DNA of 64,000 nt. Origin: Cornus controversa. Lineage: Eukaryota > Streptophyta > Magnoliopsida > Cornales > Cornaceae. Below are positions 47,877 through 59,602 of this stretch, in pieces. The notes beneath the pieces were generated by a model. The model made no database searches. It was given only the letters and a program-made list of their open reading frames with translations, and had not been told where the DNA came from. Made by a program: the position numbers and the translations under genes. Every line of letters begins with the position of its first letter. Within the stretch, counting starts at the first letter, position 1. Location of the stretch: the NCBI GenBank assembly GCA_026545225.1, contig CM048849.1:51344836-51408835 (forward strand), read 5' to 3'.

Positions 47877-48498
47877 GTTGTAAACGTACTTGGAATTCAT
47901 CAAATTGGGAAATGATAAATGCTCCGACATTCGACAGTTTCTGAATAGGTTGGTGTGAGAGGGGTGGTGATCACGTCACCATATGATGACATCATCATGA
48001 TGTCATCACCCGCTTACATTAACCCATTTGAAAATTGCCGAATTTGGCTGCTCTATCACGGCCCCATCAAATTATTGCCATGAAATATCAAAAAACTTAA
48101 ATAAGAAAGAAAGAGAGTATTATCATTACGAATCTCACATATTCAGCTAATTTACCAACAAAACCAGTTGCAATCTATTTACATCGGAGGAACAAACAGC
48201 TATAATACAAATGAGATTCAAGACACTGATTCTTTGGGAGGACACCATCTTTCCACTGTTAAATTCTGCTTTGTAGTATCAAAAAGCATGATTATATAAG
48301 ATTTTCAGTTCCATAGTGCATCAAGTGTGATCTATGTAGAGTCAAATGAGGCTAAAAATGAAATCCATCCCCCGATGGTAACATATGTCAGTTAAATTAT
48401 TTGAACAATAATTCGCAACTTTAAAGTTGAAATTTAGCGCAGGATGTCTAGATGGGACTCTTTGTTCTCCCTCTCTCCATGTATTTGTATACACCACT

Positions 48499-48634
48499 TA
48501 GTTACTGGAGCAAAGATATTTGATCCCCTTCCTCCGATTTTCAACACTTTGTGACGCCATTCCAACTAGTTACTGGAGCAAAGATCTTTGATCCCCTTCC
48601 TCCGATTTTCAACACGTTGTGACGTCATTCCAAC
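48499..48634. repeat. 68-bp tandem duplication, left arm only
   Basis: TAGTTACTGGAGCAAAGAT begins both copies at 48499 and 48567. The right arm has one copy (about 53960-54020). Confidence 0.85.
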
Positions 48635-48670
48635 TATATCCAAGTTAGTGCAAGATGGAATGCGAAATCG

Positions 48671-48888
48671 TCATTCCTTCTCTACGATTACTACAAAAAC
48701 ATACTTCAATGACCACATCCATCTCTCATTTTTAGTAAAGGAATTGATGACCACTTTCTCTTCATTGGCTAAACAATACCCGATTATGATCTCTCTCCTC
48801 TGTCGGGCACGTAGAAGTATTTCATAAGAACTCAGTTCCTCACCTTCATCTCACCTTCATCTGCTTGCCTTATATATATCTCATTACC
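48671..48888 (-). pseudogene. POLLUX: POLLUX/DMI1-like last exon, left-arm copy
   Basis: After acceptor TTACCAG|GGT the exon reads GNEIYIRQADEGE, then in a shifted frame EELSSYEILLRARQRREIII, GYCLANEEKVVIN, and ends VFVVIVEKE followed by TGA. This is the C-terminus of the nuclear-envelope cation channel POLLUX (DMI1), needed for nuclear calcium spiking in root symbiosis. A small duplication-derived frameshift near 48850 breaks it. It carries the natural stop codon. Confidence 0.88.
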
Positions 48889-49639
48889 CTGGTAAAATCA
48901 AAAGAAATTTTGATGGCTTAAGGTCCAATGAAAAAGAGGTATAATAACTTATTTGGGCATCAAATGAGGCATTCTAAGTGTCAAACAAAATTAAAACAAA
49001 TACCACAAGAAACATGTTGACAACAGGTTAGCAAACCTTCATTGGCTTGCTGTTTAAAATTGTTATGAACCATTTAATAGTTTAGCTAATCCAAAATTAC
49101 TACCACGAAGGGCAGTAGTAGCCTACTGATATCTCCTCAACCTCATAAAAAGGATGGTGGAGTTTCAAGTCCCACATAGGGACACATGGGTGTGTAAGTT
49201 TCTTGCCAAAGGGAAAAAAAAATCCAAAGTTGTTAACTAATTTGTTAGTCCCAAAAATTTGTACTTTAATTGTTAAAAATAAATAATAACTTTTTGGTCT
49301 TCAGGAGTCTATTTCTAACAAAACAATTTTACTTCTCTTCTATTACTTAATTAATAATTTAATTAAGTAGGCTAGTCAATTTGGACCATTCTTTGTATAT
49401 GTGGATTTTTTTTAGTTCATACTAGGGTTCTAGCGATTCATGAGAGTTCTAAAAATTATTATGATATTAGATATGATTGGTGGAAGGTACACATTTTAGT
49501 GTCCATTGCTTCAAGTTATGTTGAATTACAGATTATCTATTTGTTCGGAGTCTTCATTTCATATTTTAGATCTTTGAAATATGGTTTAGAGGTTGGACTC
49601 CGTACTTTAATGTTTCCATTGTTTTATGTGAGCCAAATT

Positions 49640-51720
49640 AAAAAAAATTTAACTAGAAAGGTAGATAGACTAGCAAGCAAAGATTGTAAGGTTATTCCCA
49701 AAGAGAGTTTAACCTCACAACATAGGCTCCTTGTTTTATATGTATATATAAAAGGGCAAGCAAAAAGGAGAAAAAGAACCATAAACCCAAAGACTAGGTG
49801 GTGGAATTTAAGAGGAGAGAAAATGAATTTATTTAAAAATGGTATGTTAAAAGATGCAACATGGAATGTAGAAGATGAAACAAACTTAAGGTGGCATAAG
49901 ATGGCTACATCTATAAAAAGAGTAGCAAAAGAAGTTCTAGGAAAATCAAAAGGAACGGGACCGTCATTTAAAGAAACTTGGTGGTGGAATGAAGAAGTTC
50001 AAAAAATTGTAAAAACAAAACGGGAATGCTATAAAGTTTGGCAAAAAACTAGGAATAATGAAACTTTAACAAATATAAAAAAGCAAATAAAGAATTTAAG
50101 AAAGTAGTAAGTGAGGCAAAGCATAGAGCATATGATGATTTTTATTCTAAACTAGGTACAAAAGATAAAGAGAAGAATATATATAAAGTTGTCAAGCTAA
50201 GGGAGAGAAAAACTAGAGAATTTAAGAGTGAAGATTCACAAGTTTTAGTAAAAGACGATAAAATCAAAGAAAAAAGGAAAAGCTATTTTGAGAAATTGCT
50301 AAATGAAAACCATATAAGAAGTTTAGGAAGTTTAGGCTGAGGGAAATGTCAGAGATATTGTATTTTTCCGTAGGGTCAAGAAGTGGGAGGTTAGGAATGC
50401 CTTAAGGAAGATGAAATTGAGGAGAACTTCTGCACCCGATGGCATTCCTATTGAGGTGTGGAAGTGTCTATGAGAAGTTGGCTTGTCTTGGTTAACAAAA
50501 TTGTTTAATAAAATTATAACAACTAAGAGGATGTCAGATGAGTGGCGCCAAAGTTTTTTTATACCTATATATAAAAATAAAGTGGACGTACAAAATTGTA
50601 ATAATTATCGTGGTATTAAATTAATGAGTCACTATGAAACTACGGGAGAGTGATTGAACAACGCCTAAGACAAGAGGCGGAAGTGTCAGAGAATCAATTT
50701 GGATTCATGCCAGGCAAGTCCACGATGGAGGCTATTCACTTGTTGAAGAGACTAATGAATGATAGGGTACCTAGAGACCTAATATGGAGGATTTTAGAAA
50801 AGATAAGAAGTCACAAAGGGATACATCAACACAATAAAAGACATGTAACCCATGGTGTATAACTATAGTTAGAACGCGTGTAGGGAAAACAAGTGAATTC
50901 TCAATCAAGGTAGGCTTACACCAAGGGTTAGCATTAAATCCATACCTTTTGCTCTAATGATGGATGAGCTAGCAAGACACATCCAAGATGATATTCCATG
51001 GTGTATATTGTTTGCCGATGATATTGTTTTAGTTGATGAGACTAGAGAAGGAGTTAATGCCAAATTGGTGGTTTGGAGAGAAGCTTTAGAACTAAAAGGG
51101 TTTAAGATAAGTCGAAATAAAACTGAATATATGGAGTGTAACTTTAGTAAATCTAGAAAGACAAATGAGTATGTAATGAGGATTGAGAATCAAGAGGTTC
51201 AAAAAAGTGAAGATTTTCGCTATTTAGGCTCAATTATTCAAAATGAGGGAAAAATTGGAGATGACATTAATCATAAAATCAGGGCAGGATGGGTAAAATA
51301 GAGGGGTGCATCTAGTATATTGTGTGATAGGCGTATCCCTTACGATTGAAAGGGGAGTTTTATCAAACAGCTATTAGACCAACCATACTTTATGGTACCG
51401 AATGTTGGGCAGCTAGGCAACTACATCTACATAAAGTGAGTGTTGCATAAATGCGAATGTTGAGATGGATGTGCGGGAAAACTAGAAAAGATAGAATTAG
51501 AAATGAACACGAGATGGTTGGAGTAGTACTAATTGGAGATAAAAGGAGAGAAAATCGATTAAAATGGTTTGAAGATGTGCAAAGAAGACCCTTAACTACG
51601 CCGGTCAGGAAAAGTGACATAATCCAAATTGAGGGCAATGCTAGGGGAAGAGGAAGACCAAAGCTAACATGGGTAGAGTTAGTAAAGAAAGAAATGATAG
51701 CATAAGAGCCTCTTAAGAAG
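49640..51720 (+). mobile_element. RTE-type LINE, 5'-truncated, in the left arm
   Basis: Plus strand in order: endonuclease end (DRLASKDCKVIPKESLTSQH), linker (RWWNLRGEK), pre-RT (ETWWWNEEVQKIVK), RT (VSENQFGFMPGKSTMEAIHLL, WCILFADDIVLVDETREG), thumb (YLGSIIQNEGKIGDDINHKI) and C-terminus (MRMLRWMCGKTRKDRIRNE, RGRGRPKLTWVEL). A handful of stops and frameshifts separate these blocks. It lies in the intron of the POLLUX fragment, opposite to it. Confidence 0.85.
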
Positions 51721-51968
51721 TTAAGATACATCCATTGTCCTTTCCTATCGTCCTTTCCTATCTGGAGAACCTAACCTCTACTTAATCAGGCAGATAAATA
51801 TTCAATTTTCAATTGTTTGAAATCCACCAAAATGATTTCGAAATGGGTGGTTAATACAAAGATTTAGGTTGTGATCATCAATTATGGCTAGCTCTGTGCC
51901 TATCATAAAGTTTCTACAAAGGAATGATTTAGTGCAATGAATATCTAAATCCACAACAAAAGAGTTAC

Positions 51969-52195
51969 CTCTTCTGTGAAAAGTTCTTCCAGAACATCAT
52001 TTATTTGGTGGTCCTCTGCAAACATGGCCAATGTCATGCTGATGAGCTCATTTGATAGCACATAATCACTAATCCTTGACATGGATAATAAATTTTTTAT
52101 CCTTGGGTCTATAACAGATTTATCTAAATCTTGCTGCATTTCCCCTATCCAAGAGCCTTGTGAGAAGCTCTGTGAACTTGGGAAACCATGGCATC
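51969..52195 (-). pseudogene. POLLUX: POLLUX/DMI1-like penultimate exon, left-arm copy
   Basis: Reads FSQGSWIGEMQQDLDKSV, then DPRIKNLLSMSRISDYVLSN and ELISMTLAMFAEDHQINDVL, EELFTEE, with donor GAAGAG|GTAACT at its end. The ISDYVLSNELVSMALAMVAED block is diagnostic of CASTOR/POLLUX, and SFSQGxWIGEMQQ fits POLLUX better. It lacks 18 bp (IISEIL in the family) that the right-arm copy keeps. Upstream channel exons (pore, RCK start) are absent. Confidence 0.92.
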
Positions 52196-52337
52196 TCTGC
52201 ATGGGAGACGCTTGGCCTGCAAAAATGAAAAGATTGGAGACAGAGAATTCATATAGCCGGCGCCATTCATATGGGATATTAGATCTTTCACTTTGTAGGC
52301 TAAGTGCGCCTCCCATACAGAGAAGTCATTGTTTCCC

Positions 52338-52575
52338 AAGTTCACAGAGGCAGCTTCTCACAAGGCTATTGGATAGGGGAAATTCAACAAGCTTCGGATA
52401 ATTTTGTTATAATAAGTGAAATTCTAGACCCAATGAGGAAATGACTAAATATCTATTATCCATGTCAAGGATCAGTGACGATGTGCTATCAAATGAGCTT
52501 GTCAGCATGACATTGGCCACAGTTGCAGAGTACCACCAAATAAATGATGTACTGGAATAACTTTTCACATAAGAG
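52338..52575 (+). pseudogene. POLLUX: POLLUX/DMI1-like penultimate exon, right-arm copy
   Basis: Reads SFSQGYWIGEIQQASDNFV, IISEILDPMRK, then after a stop and frame change LLSMSRISDDVLSNELVSMT, LATVAEYHQINDVLE. Two further stops lie before the donor AAGAG|GTAACT. It retains IISEILDP, which the left arm lost, while its own lesions are absent from the left arm. So neither arm is simply a copy of the present state of the other. Confidence 0.9.
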
Positions 52576-52799
52576 GTAACTATTTTTGTTGTGGATTTAG
52601 TTATTCATTGCATTAAATCATTTCCTTGTAAAAACTTTATAACGGGCCCAAAGTTAGCCATAATTGATGATACCAACCTAAATCTTTGTATTAACCACCC
52701 ATTTCAAAATCATTTTGGTGGATTTCAAACAACTGAAAATTGAATATTTATATGATTAAGCAGAGGTTAGGTTCTCCGGATAGGAAAGGAAAACAAATG

Positions 52800-52845
52800 T
52801 GTCTTAACGTCTTAAGAGGCTCTTATTTCTATCAAAAAATAATTG
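52800..52845. repeat. Sequence at the RTE 3' junction in the right arm
   Basis: The reverse of this stretch (GATAGAAATAAGAGCCTCTTAAG) aligns with 51700-51722 of the left arm, where it adjoins the RTE coding end. The right arm thus either keeps the last bases of a deleted RTE copy or represents the pre-insertion site. Confidence 0.5.
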
Positions 52846-53719
52846 GAAACATTGGTTGACATGAAAGTGGTCAACCAAAATTACAGGGACTACAAAAACA
52901 ATGAAAACATAAAAGTACAGATTCCAACCCCTAAACCATATTTCAAATATCTAAAATATGAAATGAAGACTCCGAACATGTACCAAATAAAAAAAAAAAT
53001 AGATAATCTGTAATTCAACATAACTTGAAGCAATGGACACTAAAATGTGTACCTTCCACCAATCATATCTAATATCATAAATGATTTTCATAACTCTCAT
53101 GAATCGCTAGAACCCTAGGATCATTACCTAACGTTTGTAAACTAAAAAAAACACATATACAATTGGTTCAAATGGTTCAAATTGACCGGTCCATGTAACT
53201 AAATTATTAATTAAGTAATAGAAAAGAAGGGAAATTGTTTTGTTAGAAATAAACTCCTGAAAACCAAAAAGTGATCATTTATTTTTAAAAATCGAAGTAC
53301 AAATTTTCTGGGACTAACAAATTAGCTAACAACTTTAAATTTTTTTTCCCCTTGACAAGAAACTTACACATCCATATGCCCCTACGGGTACTTGAACCTC
53401 AATCATACTTTTTATGAGGTTAGGAGATACCAGTAGGCCTTGGTGGTAGCAATTTTGGATTAGCTAAACTATTAAATGGTTCATAACAATTTTAAACAGC
53501 AAGCCAGTGAAGGTTTGCCAACCTGTTGTCAACATGTTTCCTGTGGTATTTGTTTTAATTTTGTTTGACACTTGAATGCCTCATCTGATGCCCAAATAAG
53601 TTATTATACACATCTTTTCATCCTAATGATAGTTTTTCAAATTTAACTGCAGTTTTCAATTTCTGTTTAATACTCTTCATTGAACCTTAAGCCATCAAAA
53701 AAAAATTTTGATTTACCAG

Positions 53720-53925
53720 GGCAATGAGATATATATAAGGCAAGCATATGAAGGCGAGGAACTGACTTCTTATGAAATACTTCTACGTGCCCGACAGAGG
53801 AGAGACATCATGATCGGGTACCGTCTACCTAATGAAGAGAAAGCTGTCATCAATCCCCCAACTAAAATGAGAGACGGATGTGGCTAATGAAAGATGTTTT
53901 TATAGTAATCGTAGAGAAGGAATGA
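53720..53925 (+). pseudogene. POLLUX: POLLUX/DMI1-like last exon, right-arm copy
   Basis: Acceptor TTACCAG|GGC, then GNEIYIRQAYEGEELTSYEI, LLRARQRRDIMIGYRLPNEE, KAVINPPTK. A frameshift leads to a stop at about 53888; the original stop context GAGAAGGAATGA is still present at 53914-53925. Spacing from the penultimate exon is 1144 bp, an intron without the RTE element of the left arm except for a short 3' remnant. Confidence 0.9.
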
Positions 53926-54672
53926 GGATTTCGCATTCCATCTTGCACTAACTGAGATATAGTTGGAATTGCGACACGAAGTGTTGAAAATCGAATCAAA
54001 CATCTTTGCTAGAGTAACTAGGTTGTGTATACAAATACAACTGTTATGGAGAGAGGGAGAACAAAGAGTCCCATCGAAACCTCCTATGCTAAATTTCAAT
54101 CTTGAAGTTGCGAATTATTGTTCAAATAATTTAATTGACATATGTTACCATCAGAGGTTGAATTTCTTCTTTAGCCTCATTCGGCTCTTGGGGGATGAAT
54201 TTCATCTTTAGCCTCATTCGACTATACAAAAATCACACTTGATGCTCTACACAACTGAAAATCTTATATAATTCTGCTTCTTGATACTACAAATCAGAAT
54301 TTAACAGTGGAAAGATGGTGTCCTCCCAAAGAATCATTGCCCATTGGGCTAAGAACAAGTCTTGAATCTCATTTGTATTATAAAATGCTTGTTCCTCATA
54401 TATAAATAGATTGCAACTGGTTTTAGCTGAATATGTGAGATTCATAATGTTAATACTCTCTTTCTTTCTTATTTAAGTTTTTTGATATTTCATGAAAATA
54501 ATTTGATGGGGACATGATAGAGCAGCCGAATTCGGCAATTTCCAAATGGGTTAATGTAAGCCGTAAGCGGGTGATGACGTCATAATGATCACCACCCCTC
54601 TCACACCAACCTATTCATATGGAGCATTTATCATTTCCCTTTGATGAATTCCATTTGTAGGAGTACGTTTAC

Positions 54673-54785
54673 AATAAATTCAGTGTAAATATATCGGATG
54701 AATCTGGACCGTGAGTGCACAACACGCGTAGTGGGACTCACTCTAGTCTAGATTCAGTTGGGTGTATTTACACTGAGTGTATATT
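54673..54785. mobile_element. Small palindromic element, right-arm copy
   Basis: Reverse counterpart of 47284-47398 (GAATCTGGACCGTGAGTGCA, then CACAACACGCG, TCTAGATTC). Its presence in both arms shows that it was inserted before the inverted duplication. Confidence 0.55.
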
Positions 54786-55241
54786 GCTTTATTTGGAAAC
54801 TGACCCGACTTGATATATGAGTGGAATGGTAGGCTAAAGTGATTATTTAATTTGAATTGTGCTTGCCCAATTGAAACTTGGTCATACTGGGTCTTTACTT
54901 ACTAATTAAGATTGACTTTTTGTGATCACAAACCCCTAGTGTCTTCTTCTCACAATAAATAACCAAATATGAAAATATTTAAATATATATATATGTACTA
55001 AATACTTTTTTCACGCATTCATGATAAGAAATGGTTACATTATGAAGTAGGATTTACCTCGAATCATTCTTAAGAATCCTCATATGAATAAACCAACTAT
55101 ATAAAATCTAGTTAAGAGTTGAATGAACCAAACAATAACGAGGACCATGAAAATTTCAGAATATATCAACTTCAAAGAACATATGAGAACACCAGTGAGC
55201 CATTAGCCTCCTACTCTCAATGTGTGTGAGTACTTGATAAA

Positions 55242-55281
<40 letters not shown>

Positions 55282-56084
55282 GAATATTGTTGCTTTAGTA
55301 TTGTACATTAGAGACGAGAAACATCTAGTTAGCTTCCCGAAGCAATGTTTTCTTGGAGTATTTAATTTAGCAGATGAAAAATTAAAGTGTAATTCAAATT
55401 ACAAAGTTAATTAATTAAGAGTAATGTTATCAAGAGAGTCCTACAAAATTCATTAACTTTTTTTATTTAACCATTGGATGGAGATAATTTTTTGAGATTT
55501 GTAGAAAGTAAAATAAATTTTTAAATACATTAATTTATTAGTTAAATATGAAAAGTTGATGATAAGAAAACTCTCATTAAAACATTATTAATTGAATTGA
55601 CAGACTTGATTGTATTGATCAATTGTGTCAGATTTTGCTAGCCCTATGAGTTCACAAATTAAAAATATCTAAACTTTGAGTCAAACTATGTGACTACAAT
55701 CCAAAGATATGGAGAAGTTAAGACTTAAGATTGTCCATTTTTTCTTTATTTTTTTTCATAAATAGTTTTACACAATTTTCTTCGAACGAGATTTGTCTAC
55801 ACCACTAAGAAAAACCTCCACCAAGAAAAACCTCCTCTTGACAAGGGTCATAAAATGGGCAGGTTAAACCGGTATTGTGGTCTTTTTACTTTCTTTATCA
55901 TCTAAAAAAATTAAATTCAACACTTGTTAATCATATGCTAATTAATAACATTAAAAAAAAGAGTACAAATCAAATTTGTTAGATCATATACGAAGCTCTC
56001 TCTCTCCGTAATTTTCTTCATATGTTTCCTTCTCGCTGGTGATGCAAACTTCCGATGAGTTCAATCTTCCATCTCACATTTCCA

Positions 56085-56115
<31 letters not shown>

Positions 56116-56644
56116 CGTACTGTCTTGGTGTTGGAAATCTCTGCCTAATTGTTATCACATCACGAATTTATCTGATTGAAGGATATTTAAAATTGAATTA
56201 TATGTTGTTTTATGCAATTAAATTATTTTCTGCTATGTTTGATTTGTTTTTGTCTTGTTAGTCTTTGTTATTGTTTGTTGCTGATTCAAATGATTGAATT
56301 ATGACTTTGAAGCTCCGAGTGCTTTTAAATCTTAGAAAAGTAATCGTATGCATTTTGGATTTATGATTTTGGTAGAATTACATTGTAAAAGAGAGTGATT
56401 TTGATATGTAGGACTTCTTGTGGAAGGCAGTGTTCAGTAAATGTGATACAAATAAGAGCATATATATGATATTCTCTATTAGAAGCTGATAATTCAGTTG
56501 ATTGAAGTTTCCCTCCAACAACTAAGTATAAGTAGTGTGCAGCTGATAAAAATGCATTATATTTCTGAGAAAAATTATATCCTTAGCATCATTTGACGTT
56601 TAATAGATAAAAATGACCATAACATGTTTTTCACTCTCTGTTAC

Positions 56645-59602
56645 AATTTGGCATTTTAACGTTTTAATAATTATAGTTATTAAAAGATGAACATGCATCT
56701 TTTAATAAATCCAACAGATAATACATGTCAGGGTTTACATCTGTGATTATTCCCACTTTTCCATTGAAGTTCACAAGAAATTCATGCATCTTTACACTTC
56801 CAATTGAAAACAGAAAAAAAAAAATATGCATTTATTTAACATATCAACATAATAAAAAAAAAATGCATCAACAGGATTGAACAAACTCAAAACACACAAT
56901 CAGTCAACTATAAAAGTAAAAATTTTACACTTCAATTGCATGATTCTAACTTCAATTGCATGATTTTAACTTCAATTTAACAAAAGTAATCAAAACAAAC
57001 AAAAAAATCCCAATTTTCCATAACTCAAACAAACCCTAATTTCACCCATTTGAACAACCTTAAATACACAGAAACAACTCAAACACACAGAAACAGAAAA
57101 CTTCAATTTAAAACTTCAATTGCATGATTTTAACTCCAATTTAACAAAAGTAATCAAAACAGACAAAAAAACCCAATTTTCCACTACTCAAAACCATAAT
57201 TTCACCCATTTGAACAACCTCAAATATACAGAAGCAACTCAAACACACAGAATCAATTTAAAACTTCAATTGCATGATTCTAACTTTAATTACATGATTT
57301 TAACTTCAATTTAACAAAAGTAACTCAAACAAACAAACAAAAACTCCCAATTTTTCACAACTCAAACAAACCATAATTTCACCCATTTGAACAACCTCAA
57401 ATACACAGAACCAACTCAAACACAGAAGCAAAAAACTTCAATTTAAAACTTTAATTGCTTGATTCTAACTTCAATTACATGATTTTAACTTCAATTTAAC
57501 AAAAATAACTCAATCAAACAAGAACCCCCAATTTTTCACAACTCAAACAAACCCTAATTTCACCCATTTGAACAATCTCAAATACACAGAAGCAACTAAA
57601 TCACACAGAAGCAAAAATCTTCAATTTAAAAATTCAATTGTATGATTTAACTTGAATTATATAATTTTAACTGCAATTTAACAAAAGTAATTCAAATAGA
57701 CAAAAACCCCCAATTTTTCACAACTCAAACAAACCCTAATTTCACCCATTTGAACAACCTCAAATACACAGAAGCATAAAACTTCAATTGCATGATTTTA
57801 ACTCCAATCTAACAAAAGTAACTCAAACAAACAAAAACTCTCAATTTTTCACAACTCAAACAAACCCAAATTTCACCCATTTGAACAACCTCAAATAGAC
57901 ATAAGCAACTTAAACACACAGAATCAGAAATCTTCAATTTAAAACTTCAATTGCATGATTTTAACTTCAATTTAACAAAGGAACTCAAAACAACAAAAAC
58001 ACCCAAAACAGTCAAACCCTAAATTCACACATTGAATGATAATTTTGTAATTTCAAGTTTCGAATAAATTAATAGTGTCAGAAAATCAAGGTTTATGCAT
58101 GAACATGTATAATATGTTGAAAATCATGGGACATGTATGAAACAATTAACCAATAAAACATGCATGGGTAGAGATGATACACATAGAAGCAGAGATGCTG
58201 AAGATAGAGACACTCACGATCAAACCCAGAGATGGTGATGTTAGAGACGACCAAGCTTAAACATTGACAATATTATTGTACGTTCAGAATCTTCACGATC
58301 GTAAAGGATTTTAGACCATGACTATCAGGAAACGTCGAGATCGCACTTTGAACCCAATGATTCAAAAAATTAACAATCGCACCCAAGCTATTTAGACGAT
58401 GACTGTTAGGGTTTCGAACGTAGGTGAAATGGAACAGCTTAGGGTTATCAGAAACATACGTGGTTTCGAACGAACGTGAAAACTATGGCTTACGGTTATC
58501 AAAAACTTCAAAATCACAAAAAATGGTTTGTTGTTAGGTTTTCTAACGAAAGTGGTTTCAAAAAGTTTGTTGCATTAGTGTTTGTTGTAAGGATGAAGGG
58601 ATGAAGAGACCAAACGAAGAGGAGTTTCAGAGGAAATGGTGGAATGGATCAGAATCGAAAGAGTTTGGTGGTGTAAACAGTAACGTTTCAACGATAGATG
58701 GAGAGAGATATCATGATAACGCGTATACAGGTCTGTATTGAACTGAGTTTGCAGAGATAGCTTATCAAGGCTATTCAGGACATTTCGTATAGGAGGGTAA
58801 AATAGTAAAAGCATTTCAACAATTGGTTTCTAACTGAGACAAGTATTCTCCTTAGCAATAAAAAGAAACTAAATGTTAGAGTATTTTATCTTTCTTTTTT
58901 TCATTTGCATCAAAGGTAAAAGAATTTATTTATTAAAATTGAGGCAATATCACATTAAAGGGTTTTTTAAAAAATTCAAGTAAAAATTTCAGTATATAAG
59001 AGTAATTCACATATCTCTATTGCATATGCCCTAAAAGCCGCAAATTAATGACACACTCACTTCCCTTCTATTCAAATATTGACTAAAATGTCATCCGATC
59101 CATTGAAATGAACTTATTAACTTTAAAATATTACAGAAATTAAAAAAATCCATTATTTACAAAGACAAATATACCATCTCTCTCTCTACACCCACTACCA
59201 CCACCCTTTTCTGTCACCCTAATTTTTGCTCAAACAAATTTATGATAAACACATAACCTCGGTCGATCAACTAAGCAAATATACTAACACACACATATTA
59301 TGATTATAATGACACCATGGATTTAACTAAACAATATGGGTTTGTTGATGCTAACACCCAAATTATGACTTCAAAGAGAGAGAGATTAGCTAGTCACTCC
59401 TCTGTAAATCGAAGTTCTTTGGCCAAATATATCAGTGATCTTCTTATAGCTCTTCGATTCTATTAAAACAATAGGTTTCTCGTTCCAAACCCATCACCTC
59501 CATTTTTGTCACTACCAAATCCACCATCATAGTCACCACCACTACAATCACATCTCATTTGATCACCACAAGATAAATTAACATATACATATATCGTATA
59601 TA
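56645..59602. other. Right flank, part 1: minisatellite and gene-free AT-rich DNA
   Basis: Contains the minisatellite listed separately. 58016-58830 has G/A-rich sequence with repeated GTTTCGAACG-type motifs; 58831-59602 is AT-rich. No gene recognised. Confidence 0.6.
56925..58005. repeat. Minisatellite, about 130-180-bp units, six to seven copies
   Basis: Each unit contains ACTTCAATTGCATGATTTTA, TTTAACAAAAGTAA, CCCAATTTTTCACAACTC, AACCCTAATTTCACCC and CACAGAAGCAACTC-type blocks in the same order. The CCCAATTTT block recurs near 57009, 57172, 57346, 57527, 57708 and 57840. Copies vary in length and sequence. No coding content seen. Confidence 0.85.

Larger units (their letters stand above)
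45309..52261 (-). repeat. Left arm of a large inverted duplication
   Basis: From CATATTATGGTC/TAACAGAGAGTG at the outer end to GGCGCC near 52261, this arm is matched in reverse orientation by 52262-56644. The match covers POLLUX pseudogene exons and their 3' flank. It is longer than the right arm because of an hAT-like element (47408-47876) and RTE LINE sequence (49640-51720). Confidence 0.9.
52262..56644 (+). repeat. Right arm of the large inverted duplication
   Basis: About 4.38 kb, ending in CACTCTCTGTTAC (56632-56644), the reverse of 45309-45321. Similarity is visible throughout the arm but with many substitutions and small indels, so the duplication is not recent. Confidence 0.9.

Noticed and set aside
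52261-52262. Palindrome as an assembly artefact
   Set aside because: The arms differ by many substitutions, private indels and private insertions with proper target duplications, which a false join of one sequence would not give.
56925-58005. Possible CRISPR-like array
   Set aside because: Units are 130-180 bp and diverged with no constant short repeats and unique spacers; the context is a plant nucleus. It is a minisatellite.
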